A DNA stretch of 64,000 nt from Bemisia tabaci (taxonomy: Eukaryota; Arthropoda; Insecta; Hemiptera; Aleyrodidae): contig NC_092795.1 in the NCBI RefSeq assembly GCF_918797505.1, forward strand, positions 27,887,131-27,951,130, in the 5' to 3' direction. The position numbers were made by a program, and so were the translations under genes. Below are positions 32,060 through 44,699 of the stretch, one piece after another. Every line of letters begins with the position of its first letter. Within the stretch, counting starts at the first letter, position 1. A model generated the notes under the pieces. It was given only the letters and a program-made list of their open reading frames with translations, had not been told where the DNA came from and did no database searches.

Positions 32060-32620
32060 ACGAAATTTTGCATGTCGGGAGGGGAGCGGATTCCGGCGCC
32101 AGACGCGGGAAATTGAATCTCGCGCCTCGGCTGGGCGCGCGTCGGCGTCGCTCGGCGTTCGATCGTCGTCGTCGTCGGCGGGAAAGGCCGAGCGTCGCGG
32201 CGCCTGGCAACGGGCTCGCCCGAGCCCGGCATCGATCTGGTTCGAAATTTTCCCGCCTTTTCCGACCGCGCGCATTACACCGCCGGTCGCCCGAATCGAT
32301 AAACTAATCGGCTTCCACCGGGAGGGGCGGCCCACTGGCGGGGCGGCGGCGGGGGAGGCTTTGAAGGGTCAACTCCCGTTCCTCAATCTTCAGCTCCGCC
32401 GCCGCCGCCGCCGCCGGCTCAATCCCGTATAAGTGTCCACCCTTCCGCGTTACGTCACGCCTCAAAAAAATCCCCTCCGGATCAATAGAGACGCTTGCCG
32501 GCGGGGGGCGGGGGCAGATCCTCGAGCTTTCTTCCTTGCCGTGGAACGCGGCACCGGAAAACGTGGAACGTACGTCGTACGCCTTTGATGTGTGCGGAGA
32601 CCGCATCGTTACGTCATCGT
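32060..32620. promoter_or_regulatory. GC-rich island upstream of gene B
   Basis: A CpG-rich block in AT-rich DNA, with (GTC)n near 32163-32180 and a GCC-repeat near 32395-32415. It holds two TTACGTCA sites (about 32449-32456 and 32609-32616), the core of CREB/ATF-type binding sites. Its distance (1.1-1.7 kb upstream of the first firm coding exon on the minus strand) would suit the gene B promoter, but no start site or donor is resolved. ORFs here look like GC-rich artefacts. Confidence 0.35.
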
Positions 32621-33174
32621 GTCTGCATGAAGGAATTCTCCGTTGGGATCGATAGGGGAAGCCCACCGATATCTCCCCAACTGGAATTCACACTATTCCG
32701 CAGGAATTCTGGCTGTGGGAACGAGAATTCCGGCAGACCCGAGTCGAGGAAAAAAGTTCACGGAAGAAAAGTATCGTAATATGTAGGTTATACTAACTAT
32801 ACTCCTCGCTGATTTTGAAGCCGGATACTTGAATAGTTGCACAAGCCAGAGGTATGGCTAAGTTAGCTGAAAGTGTGGTTAGGTCAACCATACCTCTAGT
32901 CATAGCCCTCGCAGTCAGCATAAAGTGTGGTTGGATTACCTATACCGCTGGCTGGTGCCTTTACACTCTAGCTAGTGCAACTACTCTACTCTTATGACTG
33001 GCGTCAAAATCAGTAGGAAGTATAGTTGAGATCGTGATACTTCTTTTTCAGTGTTCTGTCACGTGTACCAGAGCACGGTGTGCCATATCGGACGTTTTTA
33101 CTCCATTCCCGTGACCGCAATCTCAGTTCTGCGAGCTGATTATTTAAATTGATCGACATAGCGATAGGTAGATA

Positions 33175-33360
33175 TAGAGGGCAGAGAAAAAATATGGAGC
33201 GATCCTATTAATGGAAGAGGGTGGTTGCGATGGGCAAAGAAGGTAAGTAATAGACTGCCTAATGGTAACCCAGGAGAGACTCTGTAGACCCCATCATTTC
33301 AACGTCTATTAGATTCCCCGTTTCAACCAATAGGATAGCTCCAATTTTCTTTTGTCCTTT
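33175..33360. repeat. Small inverted-repeat element
   Basis: GGAGCGATCCTATTAATGG near 33199 pairs with CCAATAGGATAGCTCC near 33328; flanking A/T runs extend the arms. Probably a degraded MITE. Confidence 0.5.
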
Positions 33361-34316
33361 TTGAATATAACTTTTGTTTATGTATTTCAATAATCAGCCC
33401 GCTAGCAACGACATCCACGTTGCATCCTTACGAGCTCATTCTACAGCTCAGACCATGCCACTGGACTCAGAAACAGGATGCCTGCAACAAGTACGACTGA
33501 AAGTGTCCTTTACTGCCTATAGGAACGTCCTGTTAATAATCATTTCCTCAAATTATTCATATTTTAGATAGCTGGAATTCCCTTCTTTAAAAGCGCATTT
33601 GTACAAATAACGTCAACACATTGCTACGGTTGCAGTCATTACCGACTTAGATTCCCTATAGAGGAGCATTTTTCCCCTTAAGATTTAGCAATCGCTCTAA
33701 ACTGGTCTAATTTTAAGACTTTTACAAAATTGCGAAAGAATTGTAGCTTCCTCTTACACACGTATGGTGTTGAAAACTTATCAAGAAGATCCAAGATTCA
33801 GAGCGGCAACTAAACGGGCACGACTATCGTTAAAGTTGCATACACATCTTTTTGAAGGCAATTTTTGCGCGCTCGCCAGAGACACTCTCTTTCTATACAT
33901 TCAATCGGGTGTTCTCAGCTGTAAGTTCGCAGGGAACGAATCCACACTTCATTATACAACCACGTTCAATTAACCGATACTTCACATCGAAACTGAGAAT
34001 TACTATTCTCTTGGATACTGATTGTATGGATATCACAACGACGGATTAATCGATGAAAATGAGCAGGCAATATTAGAAATTCTCAATGTTATTTTAACAT
34101 GTATTTGTATGTTAAATAATTTTTGAACGAAGAACATCCGCACCTCTGTCGGTGCCTCTCAGGATTCAAGAAAATTTCCCATTTTCGATGCAATTTCAAA
34201 CAAATGCATTAATTTTGTTACATTACGACAACAAACTTCATTTACAGAGACCCTCGGGATTTTCACGATACTTACTGGATACTCTCCAAGTTTAGAGATC
34301 AAACGATACGATGAGC
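33361..34316. other. No gene seen
   Basis: Several overlapping short ORFs, none with splice or domain support. Confidence 0.45.
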
Positions 34317-34682
34317 ACACGGAGAAAAAACTTCGTGCGTGCATGGGACCCGAAGTTTATAGGTCATATGGATCTCTGAAGTTTTCAGATTGAGCATCTG
34401 AACACCTTAGATCTAGCTGTCGAGATTCGGATCACAAATCTGAAACTTCAGTTCTTACATCTGAAGTACTTCGGTTTTCTTATCCGAAAAACTTCGGTTC
34501 TCACATCCGAAAAACTTCGGTTCTCACATCTGAAGTACTTCAATGTAAGAACTGAAGTTTCAGATGTGTGATCCGAACCTCGACAGCTAGATCTAAAGTG
34601 TTCAGATGCTCAATCTGAAAACTTCAGGGATCCATATGACCTAAACTTCCGGTCCCTTCGCATGAGGATTTTTTCTCAGTGT
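34317..34682. mobile_element. Foldback element with ACAC..GTGT ends and central 23-bp tandem repeats
   Basis: Starts ACACGGAGAAAAAACTTC and ends TTTTTTCTCAGTGT. The two halves are complementary over about 150 bp (for example GATCTAGCTGTCGAG with CTCGACAGCTAGATC). The centre has three near-identical 23-bp units beginning ACTTCGGTT. CACTGAGAAAAA-type ends also start the element at 60219. No clean target duplication. Confidence 0.8.
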
Positions 34683-35659
34683 ACGAAGTTAAATAATTTT
34701 GTAATAAAAAATGTATGTAAAATAATGAAATAAGTGCATCTGACAAAGAGCGCCCAAGAAATTTTCCCCTGGTAGTTGGAAATTGAAGCAGATGCTTCGC
34801 CTAGTCATCATGAGCGAATGTTATTCAAAGGTACCCGCAGGCTTTTCACCATATTAAGGAAATGCCTCCCAAGATTAGAGATCCAACTATTGGACTTTAA
34901 ATGCCTCCTGAGTAACCGGGGAATATTAGGATTAGACGCAGAGGCAAAACAAACGATGGGGTGAGTGCAAACTCCCAAAACAACTACTCCAAAACTACAT
35001 TAGCCACGTTACATCAGGAGGTGGAAATAAAACGAAAATGGGATGCAGACAGGAGGACTCGGCAAAACCCTCGATCCAACAAGTATATTAAAACAATCAT
35101 TAAGGGAAGCTCCGACTGAGGCCACTAAATGAAACGCTGCGATAATAGTAATAAGACAGGCAATGGGTTTTGATGCCGGGTGGCGACCAGTGGCGGCGGG
35201 GGGGGGGAGTATATGAACCGCTTCGGTCCACGATGCCACGGTTGCGGGGGGGGGGGGGGGCTGAGGGGAAAAGAATGCACGCGAGAGAAGGGGGGAGGGG
35301 GTTCAGGTACCTGTACCCCGAGACTATAACGACCTACTCCACCCCGTGAAATAGTAGATCGAAACTTTTTAAAGGAGCAGGAGCGAGCATTGGGAAACTT
35401 TAATTGCCAAGTTTTTATCGGGGAAGATCGTCGCTCAGAGGGGCGTATCTGGACCTCGAGGTGAACCCTGCCGGCCGTATAGCTCCACGATCTACAGGGC
35501 TCATGCGCGGAAGCAGTTACCCTCTCATGGTAGGCGTCAATATGATATGAGAGCGGGGGATCGTATTTTTCTAGTCGATCGTATTTTGCACGGCATTGCC
35601 ACATTTAGAGACTTGAAGTTGTTCGGAACCGTTGGTGTTGTTCTGGTAAAACATTGAAG
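34683..35659. other. No gene seen; poly-G tracts
   Basis: Includes G runs near 35198-35208 and 35247-35260. Long minus-strand ORFs here are proline-rich readings of those tracts. Confidence 0.45.
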
Positions 35660-35740
35660 GTAAACTTTTTTTTATTCATTTATTTTATTTTATTTTTATT
35701 TTTATTTTATTTACGTGATTTATTCGGCTTATTTCCCTAG

Positions 35741-35991
35741 TGGAATCTACGGCCACAAACCTATACACACTATACAGTGATTTATTGAGAGATATACGTT
35801 ACACAAAATTCATGTCCCAGGCTCTTAAATTTTCTGGAATGAAGGCGGTGTGGAATCTGTCTCAGCAGAAATTTACATACGGAACATACGAAATTTTCAT
35901 GAAAGACGTGTCTACACTAGCGGGACTCAAACCCGTGACTACAAGAGATATATTTAAGAGATTCCGCACTAGTATCTTTCCTGCAGCGTAA
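35741..35991 (+). CDS. Candidate coding fragment, unrecognised, before the assembly gap
   Basis: An open frame of 83 codons follows TTATTTCCCTAG and ends at TAA; it reads ...SGMKAVWNLSQQKFTYGTYE and ...TTRDIFKRFRTSIF. The preceding 81 bases (35660-35740) look like a short intron (AAG|GTAAAC ... CCCTAG) but are mostly (TTTTA)n. Extended upstream the frame hits a stop four codons before the joint. DNA just after the stop resembles 58383-58430, so it may belong to a repeat. Function unknown. Confidence 0.3.
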
Positions 35992-36139
35992 AAGTTACTT
36001 TTGCAGGTCGACGCTCAGATATGCCTCATGATACTGATGGCCAAGAAGTTGAGCATTATTAGCAATCCTAACCTATTTTGCAAAAAGTTACCACGTAAAG
36101 TGCTCATGCCGCAATTCATCAATAATTATTTGGCGTATT

Positions 36140-36639
36140 NNNNNNNNNNNNNNNNNNNNNNNNNNNNNNNNNNNNNNNNNNNNNNNNNNNNNNNNNNNNN
36201 NNNNNNNNNNNNNNNNNNNNNNNNNNNNNNNNNNNNNNNNNNNNNNNNNNNNNNNNNNNNNNNNNNNNNNNNNNNNNNNNNNNNNNNNNNNNNNNNNNNN
36301 NNNNNNNNNNNNNNNNNNNNNNNNNNNNNNNNNNNNNNNNNNNNNNNNNNNNNNNNNNNNNNNNNNNNNNNNNNNNNNNNNNNNNNNNNNNNNNNNNNNN
36401 NNNNNNNNNNNNNNNNNNNNNNNNNNNNNNNNNNNNNNNNNNNNNNNNNNNNNNNNNNNNNNNNNNNNNNNNNNNNNNNNNNNNNNNNNNNNNNNNNNNN
36501 NNNNNNNNNNNNNNNNNNNNNNNNNNNNNNNNNNNNNNNNNNNNNNNNNNNNNNNNNNNNNNNNNNNNNNNNNNNNNNNNNNNNNNNNNNNNNNNNNNNN
36601 NNNNNNNNNNNNNNNNNNNNNNNNNNNNNNNNNNNNNNN
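36140..36639. other. Assembly gap, 500 N
   Basis: Exactly 500 N, a usual placeholder length; the true distance is unknown. ORFs crossing it are meaningless. Confidence 0.99.
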
Positions 36640-36780
36640 ATCGAAAGAGCCAAGCCTCCTTGATTTGAGCGGATTTCCGCATTTGAATAAAGAGGTATTT
36701 TTTCATTGTCATGTCATTGTCAATGGTTTTTTAAGAGTCTGGATCTCTAGGATCCAAGCTACTTTTTTTTTTTACCAGTG
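36640..36780. mobile_element. MITE end cut by the assembly gap
   Basis: TTTTTAAGAGTCTGGATCTC, GGATCCAA and TTTTTACCAGTG match the right end of the element at 23651-23876. Its left part lies in the gap. Confidence 0.7.
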
Positions 36781-36939
36781 GACCCTTTGGTATATCTACA
36801 TGAACAGGAGATTCTGGATTTCTTGGACAACACGGCAGCATAGGGGAGACAACAATGCGAGGTCTCTTGAAGTACATCGCTTGGCGGAGATTATATTTCG
36901 CGGAGTGATTTTCGGATTGCCAGCGCGTCTTCAAACTGA

Positions 36940-37230
36940 GGGTGCGAGAATCTCGAATCGGTTGCAGCTGGCGCGGCGCGCAACAGGTTCTTCCCTCATA
37001 ATAACTCGCGATTCCGATGGAGCAACCGAGTGGCGTCGGAGACCCTGAACCCCGGTCGAAGTGGCGTCGGCGGCGTCGCGACGCCCTGCGCCGGCCGTCG
37101 AGGCCAAAAGACAAACCCTTCGCCCCTTCGGCCACGCCGCGGCGCAGCGCAGCAACAGGTCCCCTCGTCCCGTTTTCCAATTCGGCGCCAGCGTCTCTGT
37201 CCGCACGAAGGTCAGATGGCGTTGGTTGCT
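36940..37230. other. GC-rich island
   Basis: CpG-rich with GTCGGCG-type repeats; overlapping ORFs on both strands are composition artefacts. No first-exon donor was noticed. Confidence 0.4.
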
Positions 37231-37544
37231 TTGAGATAATATCGATTTATGTAAACCCCCATTTAAATCATAAAGTAGGATCAAATTACAGGGTGTATAG
37301 CAGCGGAAACCCTTAATAATCGATTTAATTTACATTGGTTGTTTCAAATTTAGAAACAATCGATAATCAATGATTCTTTGGCAGGAATCTTTCGGAGCCG
37401 AAGTTTCATTACCTCCTCTCATCCTCACGAAAAAAAAGGAATGACAGATTTAACCATACTTACAGCTGATTTGGCGCCAATCAATATATCTAGTTGAATT
37501 TGCCATCTTTGCAGTTTTAATAGAGATAACTTAAAATTTGACAG

Positions 37545-38638
37545 CCCTAGTAAAAATTGGCAGGAGAATCTGTGTTCCAAAATACCATAGACCTACAGCC
37601 CGACTGCTAAGATATCCAAAATAGCTTCTGAAACCGGCAGCCACAATTTCTTATAGCCTTTTCATTAGGGCCGATGGCGAATTAAGCAACAGCGAGACGA
37701 TAAAGTGTTGATGCTAAACGGTTACGTAATTACAGGATTGCTAGGAGTTAGTGAGTTTTTGGACTACGCTCTCTTTTTGGGCCGTGTGTATCTTGATTTA
37801 TTTTGCGAGGGAGTAAAGCTCCGTACTTTTGAAGGATGCCTGCCATTCCTAATATGCTTGGAGCTGCCTTCAATTTGTATGATACTGTGCAATACCTCTG
37901 GTGTGATAATAGTTGCTTCAAGCGCCGTGGTCACGCTGCGTAGCCGGCGCGGCGGGGGGGCGGGCCAGCAAGCGCGAAACGCGCATTGGCGCCTAAAACC
38001 TAACAGGATACTTCACGCATTGCGCAATGCGTGAAGTATCCTGTTTGGTTTGTAATGGCGCCAGTGCGCGCCGGCTCCGCTTTGTGTTAGCGCTCTAATA
38101 TTTTAATTCTCGTGGAGTCAGGTTAGTCATGCGTTGTTGTTGAGCTTGCCATGGTTTGAAATGTTTGCACACTCGTGTATGGATTATTCTCATTTTAATT
38201 GATGAAAAAAAATATGTTTGTTAAAGGAAAATATTTAATGTGCGGTTTGGTTAAAGATATGTGTAGTGGTGATTTCGGCGTTTACACCACTTAAGGATTT
38301 CCAAAGCTGATCACGAATTTTCTACACATATTTTCGTTATAGGCCTTTTGCATATGATTTCGCTGATGTGGGGACAGAAACGCGCGAAAAAGCCAACAGC
38401 CCAGGCGAATAAGAAGTGTAAAGCCCGGGCGGACAGGTAACTGATAGCCCCCGGCTGGTTTAATTTTTTTTATCGCTTCGTTGTAGCCCGGTCGGCCGCG
38501 GTATGAGTTCGATTTTTCCACTTTGCTACTGCCAGCAGCTATTATGAGTGTATCTATCGCCTTCTTCTCTATGTCGGCTATAAGAAACTTCCGTTTGGTA
38601 TTTTGAAACGCAGCTCCTATTGCCAATTTTTACCAGGG
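37545..38638. mobile_element. CCCTRGTAAAAATTGGC element, copy 1
   Basis: CCCTAGTAAAAATTGGC at the left and GCCAATTTTTACCAGGG-type complement at the right. The centre (about 37985-38060) is a GC-rich palindrome of GCGCC.TA.AACCT / GATACTTCACGCATTGCG and its complement. The body aligns in order with 50892-51846. No transposase remains; an ORF of 109 codons across the left half is not conserved in copy 2. Confidence 0.85.
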
Positions 38639-40554
38639 AGGGTTTACCACACGGATAAAAGCAGAAGGGTAGATTTAAGCATTAACAGCTAATTATAGCG
38701 CTAGCCAAGGGATATGGTCGAATTGGCACTTTCCTGTCGCAGAGACAGTTTAAACTTGGTGGCACCTGTACCACACAAAAAAAATGATTGCACAATTTAA
38801 CCGTATGCATTAGCCTAATTTTGGTTGCCCTACCAAGAAATGCGGTTTGACATTGGGCTATTTTTCTGGTTATAGTAATAACTTGAATTTTGATATACTC
38901 TATGCATCGGCTACAGTTGACTCAACCATAGTTAAATCTTTGCTGGAGCCAAAACCAGTTATGAATAGGGAATAATTGTGTTATGATCAATTTTTTTCAA
39001 TGAGGTCTCCTCTTTCATTCAAAAATATTCATGTAGAGATTCAACAAGATATTGTGGTTAGGTCTCTATGAAATAAAAAACCGAATGAAACATTATCGGT
39101 ATATTTACGACGCTTGTATGGTGGAGAAAAGAATGGTGAAAAAGCGTTTTAGTACTTTGTAATCAATCTCTATCCGAGGAAAAAAAAAATTTGTGTGCTC
39201 GAATCCAGCTTCTCTACCTATCAAGAGATTTAACAGTTCTATATTAGTTGTCGCGTGGGTGTGCAAAAATCATCAAAATCGGTTTTAATAAACTCGTTTT
39301 GTGGGTTGACTTCCATTGGTCGATTGGTGACAACATATTTCCGTACTGGCTTCCCACCGAATTCCAGGCTCTCATTGATATTCTCTGACTTATTGTTAGG
39401 GTGCATAAAAAATCCCTCATCATATATACCAAAATTTTTTGCTACTTTAGAGGAAATTAAAATTCACTTCTATCGTACCAGACAATGAGGGTACTCAGTT
39501 TATTCTCGATTCAATTTCTAGATGTATAATCATCTTGCAGCTCTATTAACAATCCGCACTAGTTTAATCAGCTATGTTGGAAGAAGCAATTACTAACGAA
39601 TTCTAAATCAAGATCTCTTTAAATTCCATAAAAATTTCAGACGGTGTGGTTTTTGCTGCTAAATGAGCAAATCACGTCCTTTCTGTAATTAACTAGAATG
39701 CAAGAGGAGAGAGTAGTAAGCGCATGAAAATTGCCGTCATTTCCTACAAGACCGTGGGAAGTGCCTGTTACTATGCGGAAGAGCAGCATATTTCACTTCC
39801 GTTGGTGCAAATTCAGAACTTTTTCTATCAAATGACCACCAAAACTATCCACGACCAACTACTACGTTTCCGTTTTGGATTAAAGAATTATTCCATAAAA
39901 TCATGATCTAGACCTACCAACCTGACCTTATTGCATCAAATTACCAGGAATCAAAATTGACTGACTGTGCAATGTCCGCTTTTAACGGGATGAATCGCGA
40001 TTTCGAACAAGATTCGTTCAAAGGAGGGATACAACTTTTCGAGCCTGGATGTAGTGCCAGGTTGCGTATGGAGCCCATGAAGGCGTTTTAATTGTGCGGA
40101 AGGATAAAATGATCAAAGTTCCGATTTATATACAACAAGTTTTAAGTTACTTTTTTTAAAAGTTAATTTAATTCCGGGGGAGGTCCAGTTCCAGAATTTA
40201 CTTGCAGCGTTGCGATATTTCGTCCTTTTTCATGTGTAATAAAACTAAGCGGCACGTTTCGTTTTTAAACTGGTTTATAAAGTAGAATGAGGACTTTACT
40301 AAAATTGAAAAGAAATAGAAATAAGAGCAAGGAACTTGAAGTCCATTCTTGGTGTGCACCGAGTTGACTGTGCGCTGCGGCAGCTTGTCCGGGTTAACAG
40401 ATTTAGACCTCGTCATAACACGGCTCAAGTTGAGCATCAATCAAGCTTTTACGAGCTTTCCTCAGCCCTCTTTTATTAATATGTTTTATGGACCGGTGAA
40501 CGTTATGTTATTGTCATCCTTGTAACTCCACAAAAACGTGACAATATATTTTCC
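38639..40554. other. No gene seen
   Basis: AT-rich DNA with short ORFs only; no recognisable exon pairs or element ends. Confidence 0.45.
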
Positions 40555-40745
40555 GGGGCTCAGTGGCGTGGCGTGCTTTGCGATATATCGACTGATCTGC
40601 TATTTAAACCTATGGAAAAGAATCGATTTGCAGTGGTTGTTCCGCAAACCGATTCTTTTGCCATACCCTTTAAAATGGCGAAAATATCGATAATCGATCA
40701 TTCACGATTAACCAGTACAGGCACATATCGTCGTCTCCCTCACGC
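40555..40745 (+). mobile_element. TTTAAACC/ATCGATTATC repeat family, copy 2
   Basis: Blocks in order: GTGGCGTGGCGTGCTTTGCG, ATCGACTGATCTGC, TTTAAACCTATGGAAAAG, GGCGAAAATATCGATAATCG, ATTCACG. An internal inverted pair, AAGAATCGATTTGC with GCAAACCGATTCTT, is present. Confidence 0.65.
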
Positions 40746-42527
40746 GAAAGAACGTATCCAAATTTCAATGTTGCCAAATTTCCTACCGCAATTTAATTTA
40801 TATCGAGAGAATATTGGGTAATTCTAACTGATAAATTGACTGATTTTTCCGCTGATTTCATGTAAAAATCAGAAAAAATTTGGACGAAAGTTGCACCGGT
40901 ACATTGTTCTTTAAAAAATTGAATGGTTTGAGTCAAAAATTTGCAACCTTTGGAAGGGAGGGGTAGTTACGATTTCTTTGTCCGGAATCGAAATCGATGT
41001 TTTTTTCAACAACATTTCACGAAGATGAACGAAAGGAGGAAATACATTAGATCACATCAGAATCTTCTAACAGTAAGATTATGAGCGAGAATTATATTTT
41101 CGTATAGTGTACAGTTATAAAACAGTAAATTCTGGATTTCCACGCTCGCGGCAAAAACTCCAGGACTTTGCCGCAAGCCTAAATTAGGGATACGTGGAAT
41201 TCAAACATATCGTTGGCAATGATTAGATACAAGGGCCAATTAAAAAATAAAAAATAAGGTTATCTTTAATTTTGTTAGGAAAAATTAGGTGCGCTAGAAA
41301 ATTTATTTCCTTTTTTTTCTTCTTATTCAAGCATATTTCTGGTTCTGTTTGGAAGCGGGGGGGAGTGGGCAACTTTTCAATGATTGTTGGCAAAAATAAG
41401 CATAGCTCTGGCGAGGTTTGATTGTGGGTGGGTTTTTTGGTTGTTTTTTTAGTAGGTGTTGTGAGGGGTTTTTTGGTGTTTTTTGGGTGTGTTTAAAGCA
41501 CCAAACTTGAATACTTCATTCGTTGAAAATCAGTTTTCTTCGTTGGGAAAACAGTCGTAGTCTCACGCGCAAGTCGATTTAGAAACGTCACAGATTCGAA
41601 ATTTGAAAAAGGATAGTGGGACAACGAAATGTTGACAACATCTAGGGGGTGGGATAAGATATTTTGGCGGGGCAGGCAACAATCTGAGGGGCTTAGCTGG
41701 GCATCGATGGAATTTGGGTCACGTGACATTGCAAGCCGCGAATGTGAAGTCCGCGGTAAATACATTGATGCGCGATTTGCGAGGGACATTGTTAGTGGAG
41801 CTCAAAGGGTGTTTTTTTTTTTTTTTAAAAACAGATGATTATACAAACCGAGCTTATCATGCTTTCTAAACTTTCGCAGGGGTCGAGGGGCTGGGCTGGC
41901 TCTGATTCAATACCCTTTCATTGAGCGGCTTATTGGTGGAGGGATGTAAGTAGACTTATATCTGAGGGACCAAACGGTCCGTCCAATAAAATCGTACTTA
42001 AATATATTTTAGACTATCCTGGGCTGATCTTATAACTGCCAAGACGCTATCCGATTGGCTGACGCAGGAAAGTAGGATTAAAGAAGCCTAAGCGCTTAAG
42101 CAAAAAAATGTCCTTCTCGACCAAAATCCGCTCCTTTTGTGTGATATACCTCCTACATAGGGAAAGATTTCAAATGGGTGGGAGTTCGGTTTTTAAACTC
42201 AGGCCTCTCGGTTAGCTTCTGAAAATATATTACGGTATGTTGTATTGTTTGGATCGATTCGATGGTCCAAAACTTCATTAATTAGTTTTCGATTGTGGGA
42301 TCGGCAATGAATTCAAACACCCCTCTCAACACCCTAAAAAACGTGGTAGACTACGGGTCCGAGATAATTCCAAAATAAGTATGTACCATTGACCTAAACA
42401 CTTCCCTTTCTTTTACTGAAATAACTTAAAATAAGTATACGCGATGCCTACATAAACTGGGGAAGATTTAAAGTGGAATGGAACAAAGCTATGAATGATT
42501 AATCCGCTGGGAAACATAAGTGTGTTC

Positions 42528-42571
<44 letters not shown>

Positions 42572-44510
42572 GTATTTTCAATTTCACCTTGGTTCGGGAA
42601 TGATGAAGCTTCTCCCGTTGTTCCACTAAAATTTAATTCGTTTAATTTTTTTTTTTAAAATTCGTTTATGGTTTTTTTTTTCCCTTTCGTATATCTATTG
42701 CCAAATTTGTTTATCATTTCCTCAGCTTCCTTTCTCTCGTAAAATAGTGTAAACGCGGCATTGTTTATTACTACCATAGTTAATCCTTGCATATTTTGTG
42801 CCGTATTTCTAGTTGTTTATTTCTTTAGGATATAAACAACTTATTCCAGGCAGAGAACAAGGAAAAAGTTGAAATCCAAGTATTATTGTCACTAACGTTT
42901 GAGCTAGATACCAAGCCATCTTCGATTACATTTGGGGGGCTCCAGGGAAGACGACCGAAAGTCTCGATTGCGTTGTTTATTGCGTCGGGTCTCTTTGAAG
43001 GCGCGAACTTCTAGTTTTCAGTACTCGCTTCGTCTTTCGAGATCCTCAACTCGCAGTTTATACTAGTGAGCATTCACACAATTCAGGAAAAGAATAATAA
43101 TGAGGCACGATACAGATTTTTCTTTCCGTGAAAAAAATTATACGATATTTTACATTCGGATGTGTACTGACCTCACGAGTTCTAGCAATCCGTTGATTCC
43201 TTGATGCTCCCTTTTTCGAATTAGAATTGGAAAATTATATTTTTGCATGAAAAAGAAAGCCATTTCAAAAATCTAGAGAGATTTTCTAAAACCTTAAAGT
43301 GCACGGTAAAAACACGCATGTGATCACTTATGACGTTACATTAAGGGCCCTACATCATTGACTTCAGAGATCATTTAAGGTGTTGGAAACAAAAAAAGAT
43401 GACAATAACTTTGAGCGCTAAATTTTGACTCAATTCTTACATTATTTAAGGATATTTTGAGGTTAAATATTTTTTGTGAGTAAGCGTTCTCGAAATCCTA
43501 ACTTGCTCATACAGAGAAATTGTTTCCTCTTTTGCACTGAGTGTTTAATTTTGAAGTCATATTGCTTACAAAATCATTTCACTCAGCCACCGGATCACTG
43601 CTTCATTTTAGCGGCTCTGGTGCTTGCACTAGAGCTGCTATTCCGGACGGTCCCAGCTGGGGAGTATCAATGCAGCATGTTACATTGTAGAGACCGCGCG
43701 TTGGTTGATGGGAATCGGCGCCATTTTCGGCTATGTTCCTTGTCATGACTTTATTTTATTGCATACTGTTTTATTGTTAGTCAATGCTATGTTGTGTATT
43801 GTATTTTTGGAATCATGGTGATACAGTCAACAATTCAAAACTTGTTTGTGCTTTTATCTCGTGATGGAAAAAATGTTCTTTACGTTCAAAATTTGAAAAT
43901 TTGAATTTTAAAGTTTTCGCGGTTAAGGAAGCTTTAACACTGGGTTGGAGCTTCCTAGTCATTTACTCGATATCAGCTGATAGCAAACAAAGGTTACCAG
44001 GGAAACCGTAAACGTCTAACAACTATCGTGGCCATTGGGGCGATTATTGAAATGATATCGACTGTATGTCGCCGCTTACGACAGGACATAGCCTATCTTA
44101 ACTGTGTAATATATCGCAATCTATCTTGTTTTGATTTTTTAAATGGGGCTATTTATTCATAAAGTTCCGATTAGTTTTTGGCGAACGGGCTCGTAACTAC
44201 GTTCACTGTGAGGCTCATGGGAATTTTTTTAACTTGTCCTGGAGGAATCGTCTTGTTAGCGCCTCGTTTCTTCGTTGTGAGTGTGTGATTTCGTTGATGG
44301 AGAGTTTCTATGGCAATTTGCTTTTATTTGTGCCTTCAAAAATTAAAAAAAAGTATACAACCTTGTGGGGATTAGTGCCATGCATTCTGCATTTCAAGGG
44401 CCAATACACTTTTATACTCCGGCTTTGTATATTGCTAAAGTTACAAAAAAACTATGTATCGTAATATGTAATCTTAGGCTTCAGGTGATACCCTGTACGT
44501 ATCATTATAC
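40746..44510. other. No gene seen; T-rich and G/T-rich tracts
   Basis: Includes a G/T-rich stretch near 41420-41495 and a 37-base T run (42530-42566). A 90-codon ORF (43476-43748) has no supporting signal. Confidence 0.45.
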
Positions 44511-44524
44511 TCTGTCATTTAACA

Positions 44525-44563
44525 AATAAAATAATTGTTTGGAAAAAAAAAAAAAAAAAAAAA
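44525..44563 (+). other. AATAAA followed by a 21-base A run
   Basis: AATAAA at 44525-44530 is followed 12 bases later by 21 A. This is the layout of a reverse-transcribed, polyadenylated 3' end, so the sequence before it may be a retrocopy of a transcript. I could not find its 5' end or a matching target duplication. Confidence 0.4.
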
Positions 44564-44699
44564 CATGAATCGGACAGTTGTCGGAATTGTACATTCAATG
44601 GCAAAAATGTGTTAGGCCCTAATTCTTGACTACAAACTACCGTCCGCCAGGAGCGCTTTCCGACGCGAGATATGCGTTGGGCTTACTGTTGTTTACTCC

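Noticed and set aside
32042..32666. Arg-rich and Ala-run ORFs near 32 kb
   Set aside because: Same composition effect; no splice signal links them to gene B.
34317..34682. Possible CRISPR-like array from the 23-bp units
   Set aside because: The units are contiguous without spacers and sit in the tip of a foldback transposon in a eukaryotic genome.
36001..36712. ORFs of 175-220 codons
   Set aside because: They consist mostly of N translated as X across the gap.
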